Assembly: GCA_905192805.1 (NCBI GenBank)
Contig: CAJJMF010000101.1
Location: 1-8,986, forward strand
Source: an uncultured Sutterella sp.
GTDB lineage: Bacteria > Pseudomonadota > Gammaproteobacteria > Burkholderiales > Burkholderiaceae_F
Length of the DNA stretch: 8,986 nucleotides
Direction of reading: 5' to 3'
Part shown: positions 1 through 7,268 of the stretch, piece after piece
Position numbering within the stretch: position 1 is the first letter of the stretch
Layout: each line of letters begins with the position of its first letter
Position numbers and translations under genes: made by a program
The notes under the pieces: generated by a model
What the model saw: only the letters and a program-made list of their open reading frames with translations
The model's database searches: none
What the model was told of the DNA's origin: nothing

Positions 1-32
1 GGCGTTAGAGGGCCCTCAACCTCCCTATTCCC
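1..32 (-). other. narG-narH intergenic start (window edge)
   Basis: This is the stretch after the narG stop codon, in the direction of transcription. Read on the minus strand it contains AGGGAGG (plus positions 20-26), which resembles a ribosome binding site, and a 10-bp palindrome GAGGGCCCTC at 8-17. No ATG or GTG lies at a suitable distance within the window, so the next gene starts beyond the left edge. In nar operons that gene is narH, the iron-sulfur beta subunit. That identity is inferred from operon convention and is not seen here. Confidence 0.4.
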
Positions 33-3000
33 TTAGTCCCATTCGACCTTGTCTAAGCGGCGCAGCAACACAAATTCGTCGCGGTTCGCGCCAATCGTTC
101 CGTAGTAGTTCATCCCCCAGCTCAACTGCGCATAGCCACCAATCATGTGCGTGGGTTTCGGGCAGATGCGCGAAATCGAGTTGTGTAAACCACCACGGTT
201 ACCGGTCGTGGGTGACAAGGGCACATTCACCGTGCGACCCTGGTTGTGGTACATAAAGATCGCCCCTTCCGGGATACGCTGCGAGACGCAGGCGCGAGCA
301 ATCGTGGAGCCGTTGTCGTTCAAAACTTCGATCCAGTCGTTATCCTTGATCGAGAGCTTGTTAGCGTCCGTTTCGCTCACCCAAATCACCGGACCCCCGC
401 GGCCTAACGTCAACATCACCAAGTTGTCCGACCACGTCGAGTGCGTCGTCCACTTGTTGTGCGGCGTCAGAATGTTGACCGCAATCGTGTCGTCCTTAAT
501 ATCAAGACGCTCTTTGATGTCGGTGATTTCGCGCTTAGAGAGCGGCGGCTTGTAGCCCACCAACCCTTCGCCAAAGGCAAGCATCCACGGGTGGTCTTGA
601 TAGAAACTCTGACGGCCCGAGAGCGTACGCCACGGAATCAAGTAGTTGATGTTGGTGTAGTTCGCGGTGTAGTTCACTTCGTGACTTTCGATACCGGACC
701 ACACGGGCGAATTCAACACACGACGCGGCTGCTTTTGCAAATCGAGGTAGCGTAACTGCGTTTCGCCCCCCTCTTCGGTTAAGGGTTCCGCCAAATTCAA
801 CCCCGTGGGCTTTTCGAGCGCCTTCCAGGCTTCTTTACTGGCACGGCCCGAGGAAACCGGGTCAAATTCGAGAATCATTTCCACGGCTTGCACGTCGGTT
901 TCGATCTTGGGTAACCCTTTGGTGCTGCCTTCGTCAAGCACCACACCGTTGACGCCCTTTAACGATTCAAAGGCTTCTTCGGTCGACCAGGTGATCCCCT
1001 TTTGCGAAATCCCTAAGTGCTTCAAATTGGGCCCGACGGCCGTAAAGCGCTTGTAGGTTTCGGGGAAGTTACGTTCCACCACGGTCAATTTGCCCATCGT
1101 GACGCCCGGGATCGGTTCTTCCCCGGTTTCACGCCAATCCTTGACGTCCATCGGCGCAGCCGTTTCCATCACGGAGTCGTGCATCAACGGGGTCATGACG
1201 ATGTCCTTTTCCACCCCTAAGTGTCCCGGCACCAATTCCGAGAAACGCTTCGCGATGCCCTTAAAGACGTCCCAGTCGGTACGCGATTCCCACACCGGGT
1301 CCACCGCTGGCGTGAACGGATGGATGAAGGGGTGCATGTCGGTCGTCGAAATGTCGGTTTTTTCGTACCAGGTGGCAGCCGGCAATACCAAGTCTGAATG
1401 CAGCGCAGAGGTGGTCATACGATAATCAATCGTCGTCACCAAATCGAGCTTACCGACGGTGTCGGCCGTATTCCACTTCGTGTACTTCGGCAGCGCCAAC
1501 CCTTCTTCTTCGAGGTTGCGACCTAAGACGGCATTTTGTGCGCCCAACATATGCTTGATGAAGTATTCCATCCCCTTGGCGGAACACCCGACCAAGTTCG
1601 CACGCCAAATAAAGAGCGTCTTCGGGCTATGCGCGTCGATGTCTTCGCTCGCGAGTGTCAAACGACCCGACTGCAACTCTTCCGCGACGTACTTCGCTTC
1701 CGTCTTGCCTTTTGCGGCAGCTTCTTTCGCGAGCACCAAGGGGTTACGCGAGAGTTCGGGTTCGGTAGGCAACCAGCCTAAACGCTGAGAGCGGATATTG
1801 CAGTCCACGAGCGTTAAGTCCTGCCACTCCTCTTTCTTCGCTAAGGGCGAAATGAGGGTATCGACTTTCACCTTTTCGTAGCGCCACTGGTTCGAGTGCA
1901 TATACACCCAGCTCGTCGTATTCATCTGGCGTGGCGGACGGCTCCAGTCAAGCGCAAACGCTAACTGCGCCCAGCCCGCTTGCGGACGAACCTTTTCCTG
2001 ACCCACGTAGTGAGCCCAACCGCCCCCGTTGACACCGATCGTGCCGCAGAGCATCAACAAGTTGATCGCTGCGCGGTAAATCATGTCGGTGTTGTACCAC
2101 TGGTTCACCCCAGCGCCAATCACGATCATCGACTTACCACGGGTCTTTTCCGCGGTTTCAGCGAATTGACGCGCGACCGCAATCACACGTTCTGCGGGCA
2201 CGCCCGTGATCGTTTCTTGCCAACGCGGCGTATAGGGAATGTCGTCTTCGTAACTCGAGGCGACGTTCGAATCATTCCAGCCGTTATCCACGCCATACTG
2301 CGCGAGCATCAAGTCGTAGATGTTGACGGCCAAGAAGTCGCCCTCTTTCCCCGTCACCTTAATCACCGGCACTTTACGCACGAGAATATCGTCGTGCTGG
2401 GTGGCCGCAAAATTCGGGTTCTTGAAGTTTTCGCCCCCAAAGTACGGGAACGCCACCTCAACGACGTCGTCCTGATGGCCCTTTAAGGAGAGGCGCGGCG
2501 TAAAGGCTTTACCCGTGCGTACGTCTTCGTTTTTGAGGTTCCACTTGCCTTCTTTATTCCAACGTGCCCCGATGGAGCCATTCGGCACCACCCATTCGTT
2601 CGTGGCTTCGTCCACGACGACCGGGTAGAAGTCGGCTTTTTCCGTAATCCCCATGTCGTCCTTAAAGTCGGAGGCACGTACGATACGGCCTGCGGTGTAG
2701 CCGTGAGGCGTCTGCTCAAGCTTCACTAAGTAGGGTAAGTCCGTGTAGCGCTTGACGTACTCATCAAAGTACGGGGTTGTCTTATTGACAAAGAATTCCT
2801 TGAGAATCACGTGCCCCATGGCCATCCCGAGCGCGGAGTCGGTCCCCTGCTTGGGAGCGAGCCACACGTCCGCAAACTTCGTGGCGTCCGAGAAGTCGGG
2901 CGACACGACAACGACTTGCGTGCCTTTGTAGCGCACCTGCGTCATGAAGGGGGAGTCGGGGGTACGCGTCACCGGCACGTTCGAGCCCCAGAGCATTAAG

Positions 3001-3713
3001 AAGGACGAGTTGTACCAGTCGGCCGATTCGGGCACGTCGGTCTGTTCGCCCCAGGTCTGCGGCGACGAAGGGGGTAAGTCGCAGTAAAAATCATAAAACG
3101 AGAGACTAATCCCACCGATCAACGATAAGTAACGGGTCCCGGAAGCGTAGGAAATCTGCGAAAAGGCCGGAATCGGAGTAAAGCCCGCGTTACGGTCCGG
3201 ACCGTAGGTTTTCGCCGTGTAGATGTTGGCCGCGGCAATAATATCGTTGGCCGTGTCCCAATCAAGGCGCACCATGCCCCCTAAGCCACGCACGGTTTTG
3301 TATTGCGCGGTCTTCTTCGGGTCGGACACAATGTTGCCCCAGGCTTTCACGGGGTCGCTTTCGACTTTGCGTTCGGCTTCCCACAAATCCAACAATTCAC
3401 GACGAATCATCGGGTGCTTAATACGGCCCGAGTTGTAGAGGTACCAGGAGTAGGAGGCCCCACGCGGACAGCCGCGCGGTTCATGGTCCGGACACCCCGG
3501 TCGGTTTTGCGGGTAGTCGGTCTGTTGTAATTCCCAGGTGACCACGCCGTTTTTGACGAAAATCTTCCACGAGCACGACCCCGTGCAGTTCACCCCATGG
3601 GTGGAACGGACGACTTTGTCATGCTGCCAGCGGTTACGGTAGAACTTTTCCCAGGCACGGTTTTCCGTGTCTTGCTGGGAAAAATATTTCGATTTCGAAA
3701 AGGGGTCAGACAT
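33..3713 (-). CDS. narG: Respiratory nitrate reductase, alpha subunit NarG
   Basis: Catalytic subunit of the membrane-bound, cytoplasm-facing quinol:nitrate oxidoreductase NarGHI. It reduces nitrate to nitrite at a molybdenum bis-MGD centre. The protein is 1226 residues, close to the 1247 of E. coli NarG, and aligns with it almost throughout. The N-terminal FS0 [4Fe-4S] motif is present: His39, Cys43 and Cys47 in THGVNCTGSCSW, and Cys82 in HEPRGCPRG. The Asp in YCDLPP (Asp212) corresponds to the E. coli molybdenum ligand. QTWGEQTDVPESADWYNSS follows at about 219. The C-terminal molybdopterin-dinucleotide-binding domain covers about 1080-1205. There is no cleavable signal peptide, as usual for NarG. 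The start is ATG at 3713, preceded by GAGAGG with 7-base spacing. A GTG at 3728 would add five residues but overlaps that ribosome binding site. The E. coli C-terminal tail after the IDWLDG position is missing, ending here as KVEWD. It lies 115 bases downstream of the narK-like gene on the same strand and is very probably co-transcribed with it. Confidence 0.98.
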   Translation of the reverse strand: MSDPFSKSKYFSQQDTENRAWEKFYRNRWQHDKVVRSTHGVNCTGSCSWKIFVKNGVVTWELQQTDYPQNRPGCPDHEPRGCPRGASYSWYLYNSGRIKHPMIRRELLDLWEAERKVESDPVKAWGNIVSDPKKTAQYKTVRGLGGMVRLDWDTANDIIAAANIYTAKTYGPDRNAGFTPIPAFSQISYASGTRYLSLIGGISLSFYDFYCDLPPSSPQTWGEQTDVPESADWYNSSFLMLWGSNVPVTRTPDSPFMTQVRYKGTQVVVVSPDFSDATKFADVWLAPKQGTDSALGMAMGHVILKEFFVNKTTPYFDEYVKRYTDLPYLVKLEQTPHGYTAGRIVRASDFKDDMGITEKADFYPVVVDEATNEWVVPNGSIGARWNKEGKWNLKNEDVRTGKAFTPRLSLKGHQDDVVEVAFPYFGGENFKNPNFAATQHDDILVRKVPVIKVTGKEGDFLAVNIYDLMLAQYGVDNGWNDSNVASSYEDDIPYTPRWQETITGVPAERVIAVARQFAETAEKTRGKSMIVIGAGVNQWYNTDMIYRAAINLLMLCGTIGVNGGGWAHYVGQEKVRPQAGWAQLAFALDWSRPPRQMNTTSWVYMHSNQWRYEKVKVDTLISPLAKKEEWQDLTLVDCNIRSQRLGWLPTEPELSRNPLVLAKEAAAKGKTEAKYVAEELQSGRLTLASEDIDAHSPKTLFIWRANLVGCSAKGMEYFIKHMLGAQNAVLGRNLEEEGLALPKYTKWNTADTVGKLDLVTTIDYRMTTSALHSDLVLPAATWYEKTDISTTDMHPFIHPFTPAVDPVWESRTDWDVFKGIAKRFSELVPGHLGVEKDIVMTPLMHDSVMETAAPMDVKDWRETGEEPIPGVTMGKLTVVERNFPETYKRFTAVGPNLKHLGISQKGITWSTEEAFESLKGVNGVVLDEGSTKGLPKIETDVQAVEMILEFDPVSSGRASKEAWKALEKPTGLNLAEPLTEEGGETQLRYLDLQKQPRRVLNSPVWSGIESHEVNYTANYTNINYLIPWRTLSGRQSFYQDHPWMLAFGEGLVGYKPPLSKREITDIKERLDIKDDTIAVNILTPHNKWTTHSTWSDNLVMLTLGRGGPVIWVSETDANKLSIKDNDWIEVLNDNGSTIARACVSQRIPEGAIFMYHNQGRTVNVPLSPTTGNRGGLHNSISRICPKPTHMIGGYAQLSWGMNYYGTIGANRDEFVLLRRLDKVEWD

Positions 3714-3720
3714 AAAGTTT

Positions 3721-3726
3721 CCTCTC
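3721..3726 (-). promoter_or_regulatory. Ribosome binding site of narG
   Basis: GAGAGG on the minus strand lies 7 bases before the ATG at 3713. It fixes the NarG start and argues against the upstream in-frame GTG at 3728, which would place the start codon over this site. Confidence 0.8.
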
Positions 3727-3762
3727 ACTAGACAGTTAAAAGGTTTTCGAAGTAATTGAGTT

Positions 3763-3827
3763 CACTTATTCGATGTGAGCTAGGTTGACGAAGTCGCCTA
3801 TTAAGGCCAAAGCACATCGAATAAGTG
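3763..3827 (-). repeat. Long inverted repeat / stem-loop between narK and narG
   Basis: CACTTATTCGATGTG at 3763-3777 is the exact reverse complement of CACATCGAATAAGTG at 3813-3827, giving a 15-bp perfect stem around a 35-base interior. The interior holds a smaller hairpin: TAGG 3781-3784 with CCTA 3797-3800, then GAC 3787-3789 with GTC 3793-3795. The structure begins 16 bases after the narK stop codon. No T-run follows it on the minus strand, so it is not a standard intrinsic terminator. It may stabilise or separate the narK and narG messages, act as a partial attenuator, or be a protein-binding site. It does not match the FNR consensus TTGAT-N4-ATCAA. Confidence 0.85.
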
Positions 3828-3843
3828 GAAAGCTTACCGAGCG

Positions 3844-5136
3844 TTACGCCGTCTTGGCCGCGCGGCGAATCATGCCGAAGTAATTCACGATGGCGTTCGC
3901 GGTCGCAAGCACCGAGAAGACCAAGAACCCTAAGGCGTAGCCCGAGGTGGCATTCATGGCCACGATCGCTCCTAAGACCGGGGGAAGCACGAAGCCCCCA
4001 AAGGCACCTAAGCCCCCTACCCAGCCCGAGGCACCGCCCACGGCTTTTGGAACGTAGACCGGGATTAACTTCATTACGGCGGCGTTATTAAAGCCCATGG
4101 CAATCGCCAACACGATCGTGACGACAAAGGTAACGGTGGCGTTTAAGTTCAAGGCCATCAAGACGCCCATGGCGGACACCACAAAGAGTGCCATCATCGA
4201 GGAGCGCACACCCCCGATCTTGTCGGCCACTTTCCCACCCGGCACACGGCAAAGCGCAGCGACGATCGAGAAGGCGGCCGTCAAAATACCGGCCGTTAAC
4301 GGCTCCATTTGGTGTGCTTCACGCCAATAGGTCGGGAACCAAGCGGTTAAGGCCATAAAGCCACCGAAGGTCGTGAAGTACGTTCCCACTAAGAACCAAG
4401 TTTCCGGAATCAAGGCGGAGTTTTTCAGGCTCGAGACAATGTTCCCATTGGGGAAGAGTTCTTGGCCGTTTTGGGTGGCGAACTCGCGCGCTGCCTTCTC
4501 GTCCATGCCAGCGTCACGGGCTTGGAAGTACGGCGCATTGGCACACAGTAAGAAGTAAAGAATCGTGCCCACGATCATCACGGCGGTGATGACGTAGTAG
4601 GCATTGACAAGCCCTAAGTTGGCGAGCATCAGGGGGAGCGCAATACACATCATCCCCGCCGAGGTTGTCGCAAACCCACCAAAGAGCCCGAGCGCAAAGC
4701 CCTGCTCTTTTTTCGGGAACCAATAGGAGACTTGGGTAGCGCCCACGCTAAAGGTCGCAATCCCACAGCCCGCGAGGCAGCCAAGCGCCAAGAGCACAGG
4801 ATAGAGTCCCGTCATGTTGTTCGGGTAGTAGCTCGTAAAGAGCCAGGAGAGTCCGAGCAGACCCAGCACCGAACAGATCATTAAAAATTTCAGGGATTTG
4901 CTCCCACCGTTGACGTCAACGCTCGCACCAAACGGAATGCGAAGTAACGACCCGGAGAGCGAAGGAACGGCGACCAAAAGGCCCACCTCAAAAGGGCTCA
5001 AGCCCATCGAGCTCGCTAAACCTTTGGCCGTCGGACCAAAGAGCGAAATCGACATGGCACCAAAGAAAAAGCCAAGCGTGGCAGCAGTAAGACTACGGGT
5101 TTTGTTTCCACGTAGTGTCAAAGAAGCGGTTGTCAT
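3844..5136 (-). CDS. narK: NarK-type nitrate/nitrite transporter (MFS, NNP family)
   Basis: A 430-residue, twelve-helix major facilitator of the nitrate/nitrite porter family, placed directly before narG as is common in nar operons. It should move nitrate inward across the cytoplasmic membrane, either with protons or in exchange for nitrite; the sequence alone does not decide which. Arg66 (LLRIPFG) and Arg297 (LCRVPGG) match the two anion-binding arginines of NarK (R89 and R305 in E. coli). The second nitrate signature is clear at about 367-389 (GASGWVGGLGAFGGFVLPP). The first signature, normally GxxxGxGNxG, reads GLFGGFATTSAG at 150-161, so the usual Gly-Asn is Ala-Thr. About 40 residues at 200-245 form the central cytoplasmic loop. 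The start is ATG at 5136, with AAGGA at 5144-5148 and 7-base spacing. The symbol is used for the family; whether it is a NarK1- or NarK2-type protein is open. Confidence 0.9.
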   Translation of the reverse strand: MTTASLTLRGNKTRSLTAATLGFFFGAMSISLFGPTAKGLASSMGLSPFEVGLLVAVPSLSGSLLRIPFGASVDVNGGSKSLKFLMICSVLGLLGLSWLFTSYYPNNMTGLYPVLLALGCLAGCGIATFSVGATQVSYWFPKKEQGFALGLFGGFATTSAGMMCIALPLMLANLGLVNAYYVITAVMIVGTILYFLLCANAPYFQARDAGMDEKAAREFATQNGQELFPNGNIVSSLKNSALIPETWFLVGTYFTTFGGFMALTAWFPTYWREAHQMEPLTAGILTAAFSIVAALCRVPGGKVADKIGGVRSSMMALFVVSAMGVLMALNLNATVTFVVTIVLAIAMGFNNAAVMKLIPVYVPKAVGGASGWVGGLGAFGGFVLPPVLGAIVAMNATSGYALGFLVFSVLATANAIVNYFGMIRRAAKTA

Positions 5137-5217
5137 GTTGTTGTCCTTATTTGGGGTGATAAGAGAACAAACACGACCCGATAACGGGAGGTCGGTAACG
5201 TGAGTTATGAAGTACCA

Positions 5218-5244
5218 ACCGTACGTCTTTGGAACACGTACGGT
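5218..5244. repeat. 9-bp inverted repeat upstream of narK
   Basis: ACCGTACGT (5218-5226) and ACGTACGGT (5236-5244) are exact reverse complements separated by 9 bases. A related CACGTACAGTG lies about 20 bases to the right. It lies roughly 80-110 bases before the narK start, just downstream of the candidate -10, and could be an operator or a leader hairpin. No known regulator consensus is recognised. Confidence 0.55.
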
Positions 5245-5292
5245 AAGTAATCCTCATTCACGTACAGTGGCCAATATATCAGGGGTCGTTGG

Positions 5293-5325
5293 ACCGTGCC
5301 TAGCACCAAAATGACTAGGCCCGGT
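5293..5325. repeat. Stem-loop, 11-bp stem with one mismatch
   Basis: ACCGTGCCTAG (5293-5303) pairs with CTAGGCCCGGT (5315-5325) around an 11-base loop, with only the T5297/C5321 position unpaired. No T-run follows on either strand, so it is not a typical terminator. It lies about 157 bases upstream of the narK start, next to the candidate -10. Confidence 0.6.
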
Positions 5326-5661
5326 GAATGTGAGAGCGAGTTTAGTGACATGATGTAATCTCACCAACCTCTCTGACGGGAGGGATCAAGGGGACTAGTC
5401 CTTTTGAAGAGGCGAGCGTTCGAAGGCGCTTTTCTTAACAATTTGGTGGTCTTGATCGTCCCCTAAGACGATCCATGGTAACCCTAATAACCACCTTAAA
5501 ATCGCTTTACCTAAGGCATTAACGCCAATAAATAGTGTGAAGTGTTCTTTATGAAACCCCTTTCTTTTACCAAGAAATATTTTGTTACACACTTAAAGTT
5601 ACGTGCTACCATGATCGCGAGGACTAGATCTTTACGTCACAACCTCATGCACTCGGGGGAT

Positions 5662-5682
5662 CCTAAGTCCGTCCGACTTAGG
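5662..5682. repeat. Stem-loop, 8-bp perfect stem
   Basis: CCTAAGTC (5662-5669) and GACTTAGG (5675-5682) are perfect complements around the loop CGTCC. It is the first of a series of hairpins. GGTCGA at 5681-5686 could alternatively pair with TCGACC at 5707-5712, overlapping this stem. Confidence 0.65.
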
Positions 5683-5711
5683 TCGAATGCGTACGGATGC
5701 GGTTGATCGAC

Positions 5712-5752
5712 CTCTCCCAGACGAGAGGGGGACGCCCGCCCTCTTGGGAGAG
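5712..5752. repeat. Stem-loop, 14 bp with a 4-base bulge
   Basis: CTCTCCCA (5712-5719) pairs with TGGGAGAG (5745-5752). Inside it, AGAGGG (5724-5729) pairs with CCCTCT (5739-5744), leaving GACG (5720-5723) bulged on one side and a 9-base loop. The long GC-rich stem should be stable as RNA on either strand. No T-run follows it. Confidence 0.7.
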
Positions 5753-5800
5753 ACACGAGGGGGGAACGGGGTCACCCTACTCCATCGGATTAGTTCCTCT

Positions 5801-5829
5801 GGTACGTGAGCGGGTGCGCCTCACGTGCC
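5801..5829. repeat. Stem-loop, 10-bp stem
   Basis: GGTACGTGAG (5801-5810) pairs with CTCACGTGCC (5820-5829), with one G-T pair, around a 9-base GC-rich loop. Confidence 0.65.
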
Positions 5830-5833
5830 TACT

Positions 5834-5877
5834 CCCCTCCCCGCTGACTCCAATGGGAGAGGTCAGCCTGTGAGGGG
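5834..5877. repeat. Stem-loop with inner and outer 6-bp stems
   Basis: CCCCTC (5834-5839) pairs with GAGGGG (5872-5877). After an internal loop, GCTGAC (5843-5848) pairs with GTCAGC (5862-5867). A further TCC/GGA step (5849-5851 / 5856-5858) closes an AATG loop. Confidence 0.6.
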
Positions 5878-6007
5878 GATGGTGAATACGAGGCAAATGG
5901 GATAGGTCGTTCGGTGAGGGCGGGGTCCGCCAGAGGGATAGTAATAGAACGGAACTAATAACTAAAGAAAAACCATTAGTATTTGCTATTGAAAAAAAAA
6001 CGTCCCC

Positions 6008-6043
6008 AAAAAAAGAAGCGAGCACCCCGGCAAGGCGCTCGCT
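6008..6043 (-). terminator. Intrinsic terminator of the PLP enzyme gene
   Basis: Read on the minus strand, AGCGAGCGCC (6043-6034) pairs with GGTGCTCGCT (6026-6017) in a 10-bp stem with one G-T pair and a 7-base loop. It is followed by TC and then seven T (6014-6008). It begins 31 bases after the stop codon at 6075. A second run of T at 6000-5992 lies just beyond. This is a textbook Rho-independent terminator and ends the transcript before the non-coding spacer. Confidence 0.92.
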
Positions 6044-6074
6044 CTTAGGTTCGTTCGACCTGAAATTGGAGGAC

Positions 6075-7259
6075 TTATTCCCAACCACGGGCGGGATAGG
6101 AGACGCGGAAAATCGTTTCATCCGTCCCTAAGAAGAGATACTTACGGTGCATCCCCAAGGTGGCACAGGCGTGGTTAGGCATAATGCGTAAGCGCGTACC
6201 GATCGGGAAGTCTTCCGGACGCAACGGTGCGCCGGAGGTGGCCTGAATGATCCCATGCTCTTGGTTGCAGGAGGTCACACGGATATCCAGGTCACGCAGG
6301 GGTTTGCCGTGAATATCGCACACGAGCCCATAACCCCAGTCTATTTCTTGACGGGCGGTCGAACGGTCTTGACTCAACGCCATCCAGCCCGCGTCGCAGA
6401 TAATGTAGCCCTTGTCGCGTTGATGACCCACGACGCTGGTTAACACGGTCGCCGCGATGTCTTCGATTTCATGAATGCCCTTATTCATCATGAATAAGTC
6501 ACCCATTAAATAGACCCCCGCACGGATTTCCGTGATGCCTTCGGGTTTGGTTTTGGTACCAAAGAAGGTGGGTGTGGAGCCTACCGACACGATATCGCAT
6601 CGGAAGCCCGCTTCACGAATCATATTGGCCGCGATGTTAATCGCCTTGGCTTCGTTTTCGGCGGCGAGTGTCATCAATTCCGGCGTGAGCGCATGGTAGC
6701 TTTCGCCCGCGTGCGTAATGACGCCCTTTAACACGGCCCCATCGGAGAGGGTTTTGGCAATCTTGACGATCGTTGGATCATTGGGTTTGAGCCCTGAGCG
6801 ATGACCATCACAATCGATTTCGATTAAGCACGGAATATAGACCGCGTTCTTACGACAGAAGGTCGAGACGAATTCCGCCGCTTCCACGCTATCCAAAATG
6901 ATCTTTAAGTCGACCCCGGTGTCACGGATTTCGGACACAATGGGCAACTTTTGGGGCGTAATCCCCACGGCATAAATCAAGTCCATCACGCCCGAAGCGG
7001 CAAAATAGCGGGCTTCGGTCATGGTCGACACCGTGGCAGGGCCCTTTTCCGAGAGCATCTGAGCGCGGGCAATTTCGACCGACTTATGCGTCTTTAAATG
7101 CGGACGAAACGTGAGGCCAATGTCTTCTGCATGTTTTTTGGCGCGCTCGGCGTTGTTAATGAGCGTTTGCTGGTCAATGATAAGACTGGGGGTAGGCACT
7201 AAGATATCGGAGAGATTACAGCCAATTAATCCGCCCCAGCGTGGTTCACGTCCAAACAT
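6075..7259 (-). CDS. Fold-type III PLP enzyme, D-serine dehydratase / D-threonine aldolase family
   Basis: A 394-residue enzyme with an N-terminal alanine-racemase-type barrel and a C-terminal metal-binding domain. It is predicted to be cytoplasmic. FRPHLKTHKS (51-60) is the cofactor motif; Lys56, the Lys of RPHxK, should form the PLP Schiff base. EIDCDGHRSG (147-156), THAGESY (182-188) and QEHG (333-336) are further family motifs. NHAC gives His363 and Cys365. The HxC pair is the zinc site of eukaryotic-type D-serine dehydratase, whereas D-threonine aldolases usually have HxD. A dehydratase of a D-hydroxy amino acid (D-serine, D-threonine or 3-hydroxyaspartate) is therefore favoured, but the substrate is not certain. 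The start is ATG at 7259 with AAGGAG at 7269-7274 and 9-base spacing. An upstream GTG at 7334 would add 25 residues of poor family character. It lies 109 bases downstream of the EamA gene on the same strand and ends in a strong terminator. Confidence 0.88.
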   Translation of the reverse strand: MFGREPRWGGLIGCNLSDILVPTPSLIIDQQTLINNAERAKKHAEDIGLTFRPHLKTHKSVEIARAQMLSEKGPATVSTMTEARYFAASGVMDLIYAVGITPQKLPIVSEIRDTGVDLKIILDSVEAAEFVSTFCRKNAVYIPCLIEIDCDGHRSGLKPNDPTIVKIAKTLSDGAVLKGVITHAGESYHALTPELMTLAAENEAKAINIAANMIREAGFRCDIVSVGSTPTFFGTKTKPEGITEIRAGVYLMGDLFMMNKGIHEIEDIAATVLTSVVGHQRDKGYIICDAGWMALSQDRSTARQEIDWGYGLVCDIHGKPLRDLDIRVTSCNQEHGIIQATSGAPLRPEDFPIGTRLRIMPNHACATLGMHRKYLFLGTDETIFRVSYPARGWE

Positions 7260-7268
7260 TGCCTCGTT

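Larger units (their letters stand above)
5137..5392 (-). promoter_or_regulatory. narK upstream region with inverted repeats
   Basis: This is the leader and probable promoter region of the narK-narG operon. A possible -10 element, TATATT, lies on the minus strand at 5278-5273. No good -35 is seen at the expected distance, which would suit an activator-dependent promoter. I found no convincing FNR box or NarL heptamer pair. Three structures stand out. ACCGTACGT 5218-5226 pairs with ACGTACGGT 5236-5244. An 11-bp stem with one mismatch joins 5293-5303 to 5315-5325. CCCG 5177-5180 pairs with CGGG 5185-5188. The element CACGTAC occurs at 5235-5241 (preceded by A) and again near 5259-5265. The transcription start is not determined. 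Confidence 0.4.
5393..6007. other. Long non-coding spacer rich in stem-loops
   Basis: No gene is supported in these ~615 bases. The open frames have no ribosome binding site and no recognisable protein character. What is visible is structure. A 20-base palindrome allowing G-T pairs spans 5387-5406. GATCGTC 5454-5460 pairs with GACGATC 5467-5473, enclosed by GGTGGT 5445-5450 / ACCACC 5490-5495. From 5662 to 5931 there are at least five GC-rich hairpins. The stretch 5940-6000 is AT-rich and ends in a run of nine A. It could be a non-coding RNA locus, a remnant of a decayed gene, or simply the two flanking regulatory regions. Confidence 0.5.

Noticed and set aside
145..3530. Many plus-strand open frames antisense to narG (for example 145-555, 1980-2486)
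   Set aside because: They overlap a near full-length, highly conserved NarG on the other strand, show no family motifs and read as shadows of its codon composition.
3714..3728. GTG start at 3728 extending NarG by five residues
   Set aside because: It overlaps the GAGAGG ribosome binding site that serves the ATG at 3713.
3741..3777. FNR-like site in the narK-narG gap
   Set aside because: Only isolated half-site-like bases are present and no TTGAT-N4-ATCAA pair with reasonable matches; the perfect repeat has a different arm sequence and a 35-base interior.
3825..5203. Open frames overlapping the narK-like gene on either strand
   Set aside because: They have low-complexity, Arg/Ser/Pro-rich or otherwise unstructured translations, no ribosome binding sites, and the conserved transporter occupies the region.
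5415..5435. TTCGAA motif resembling a tRNA T-loop
   Set aside because: The flanking bases do not form a 5-bp T-stem, and no acceptor, D or anticodon arm can be drawn.
5395..5592. 65-residue open frame on the minus strand in the spacer
   Set aside because: It starts at a GTG with no ribosome binding site, and the protein is unrecognisable and only marginally coding-like; it is probably chance.
5777..6121. 114-residue open frame on the minus strand
   Set aside because: It begins inside the 3' end of the PLP enzyme gene in another frame and runs straight through the intrinsic terminator into hairpin DNA.
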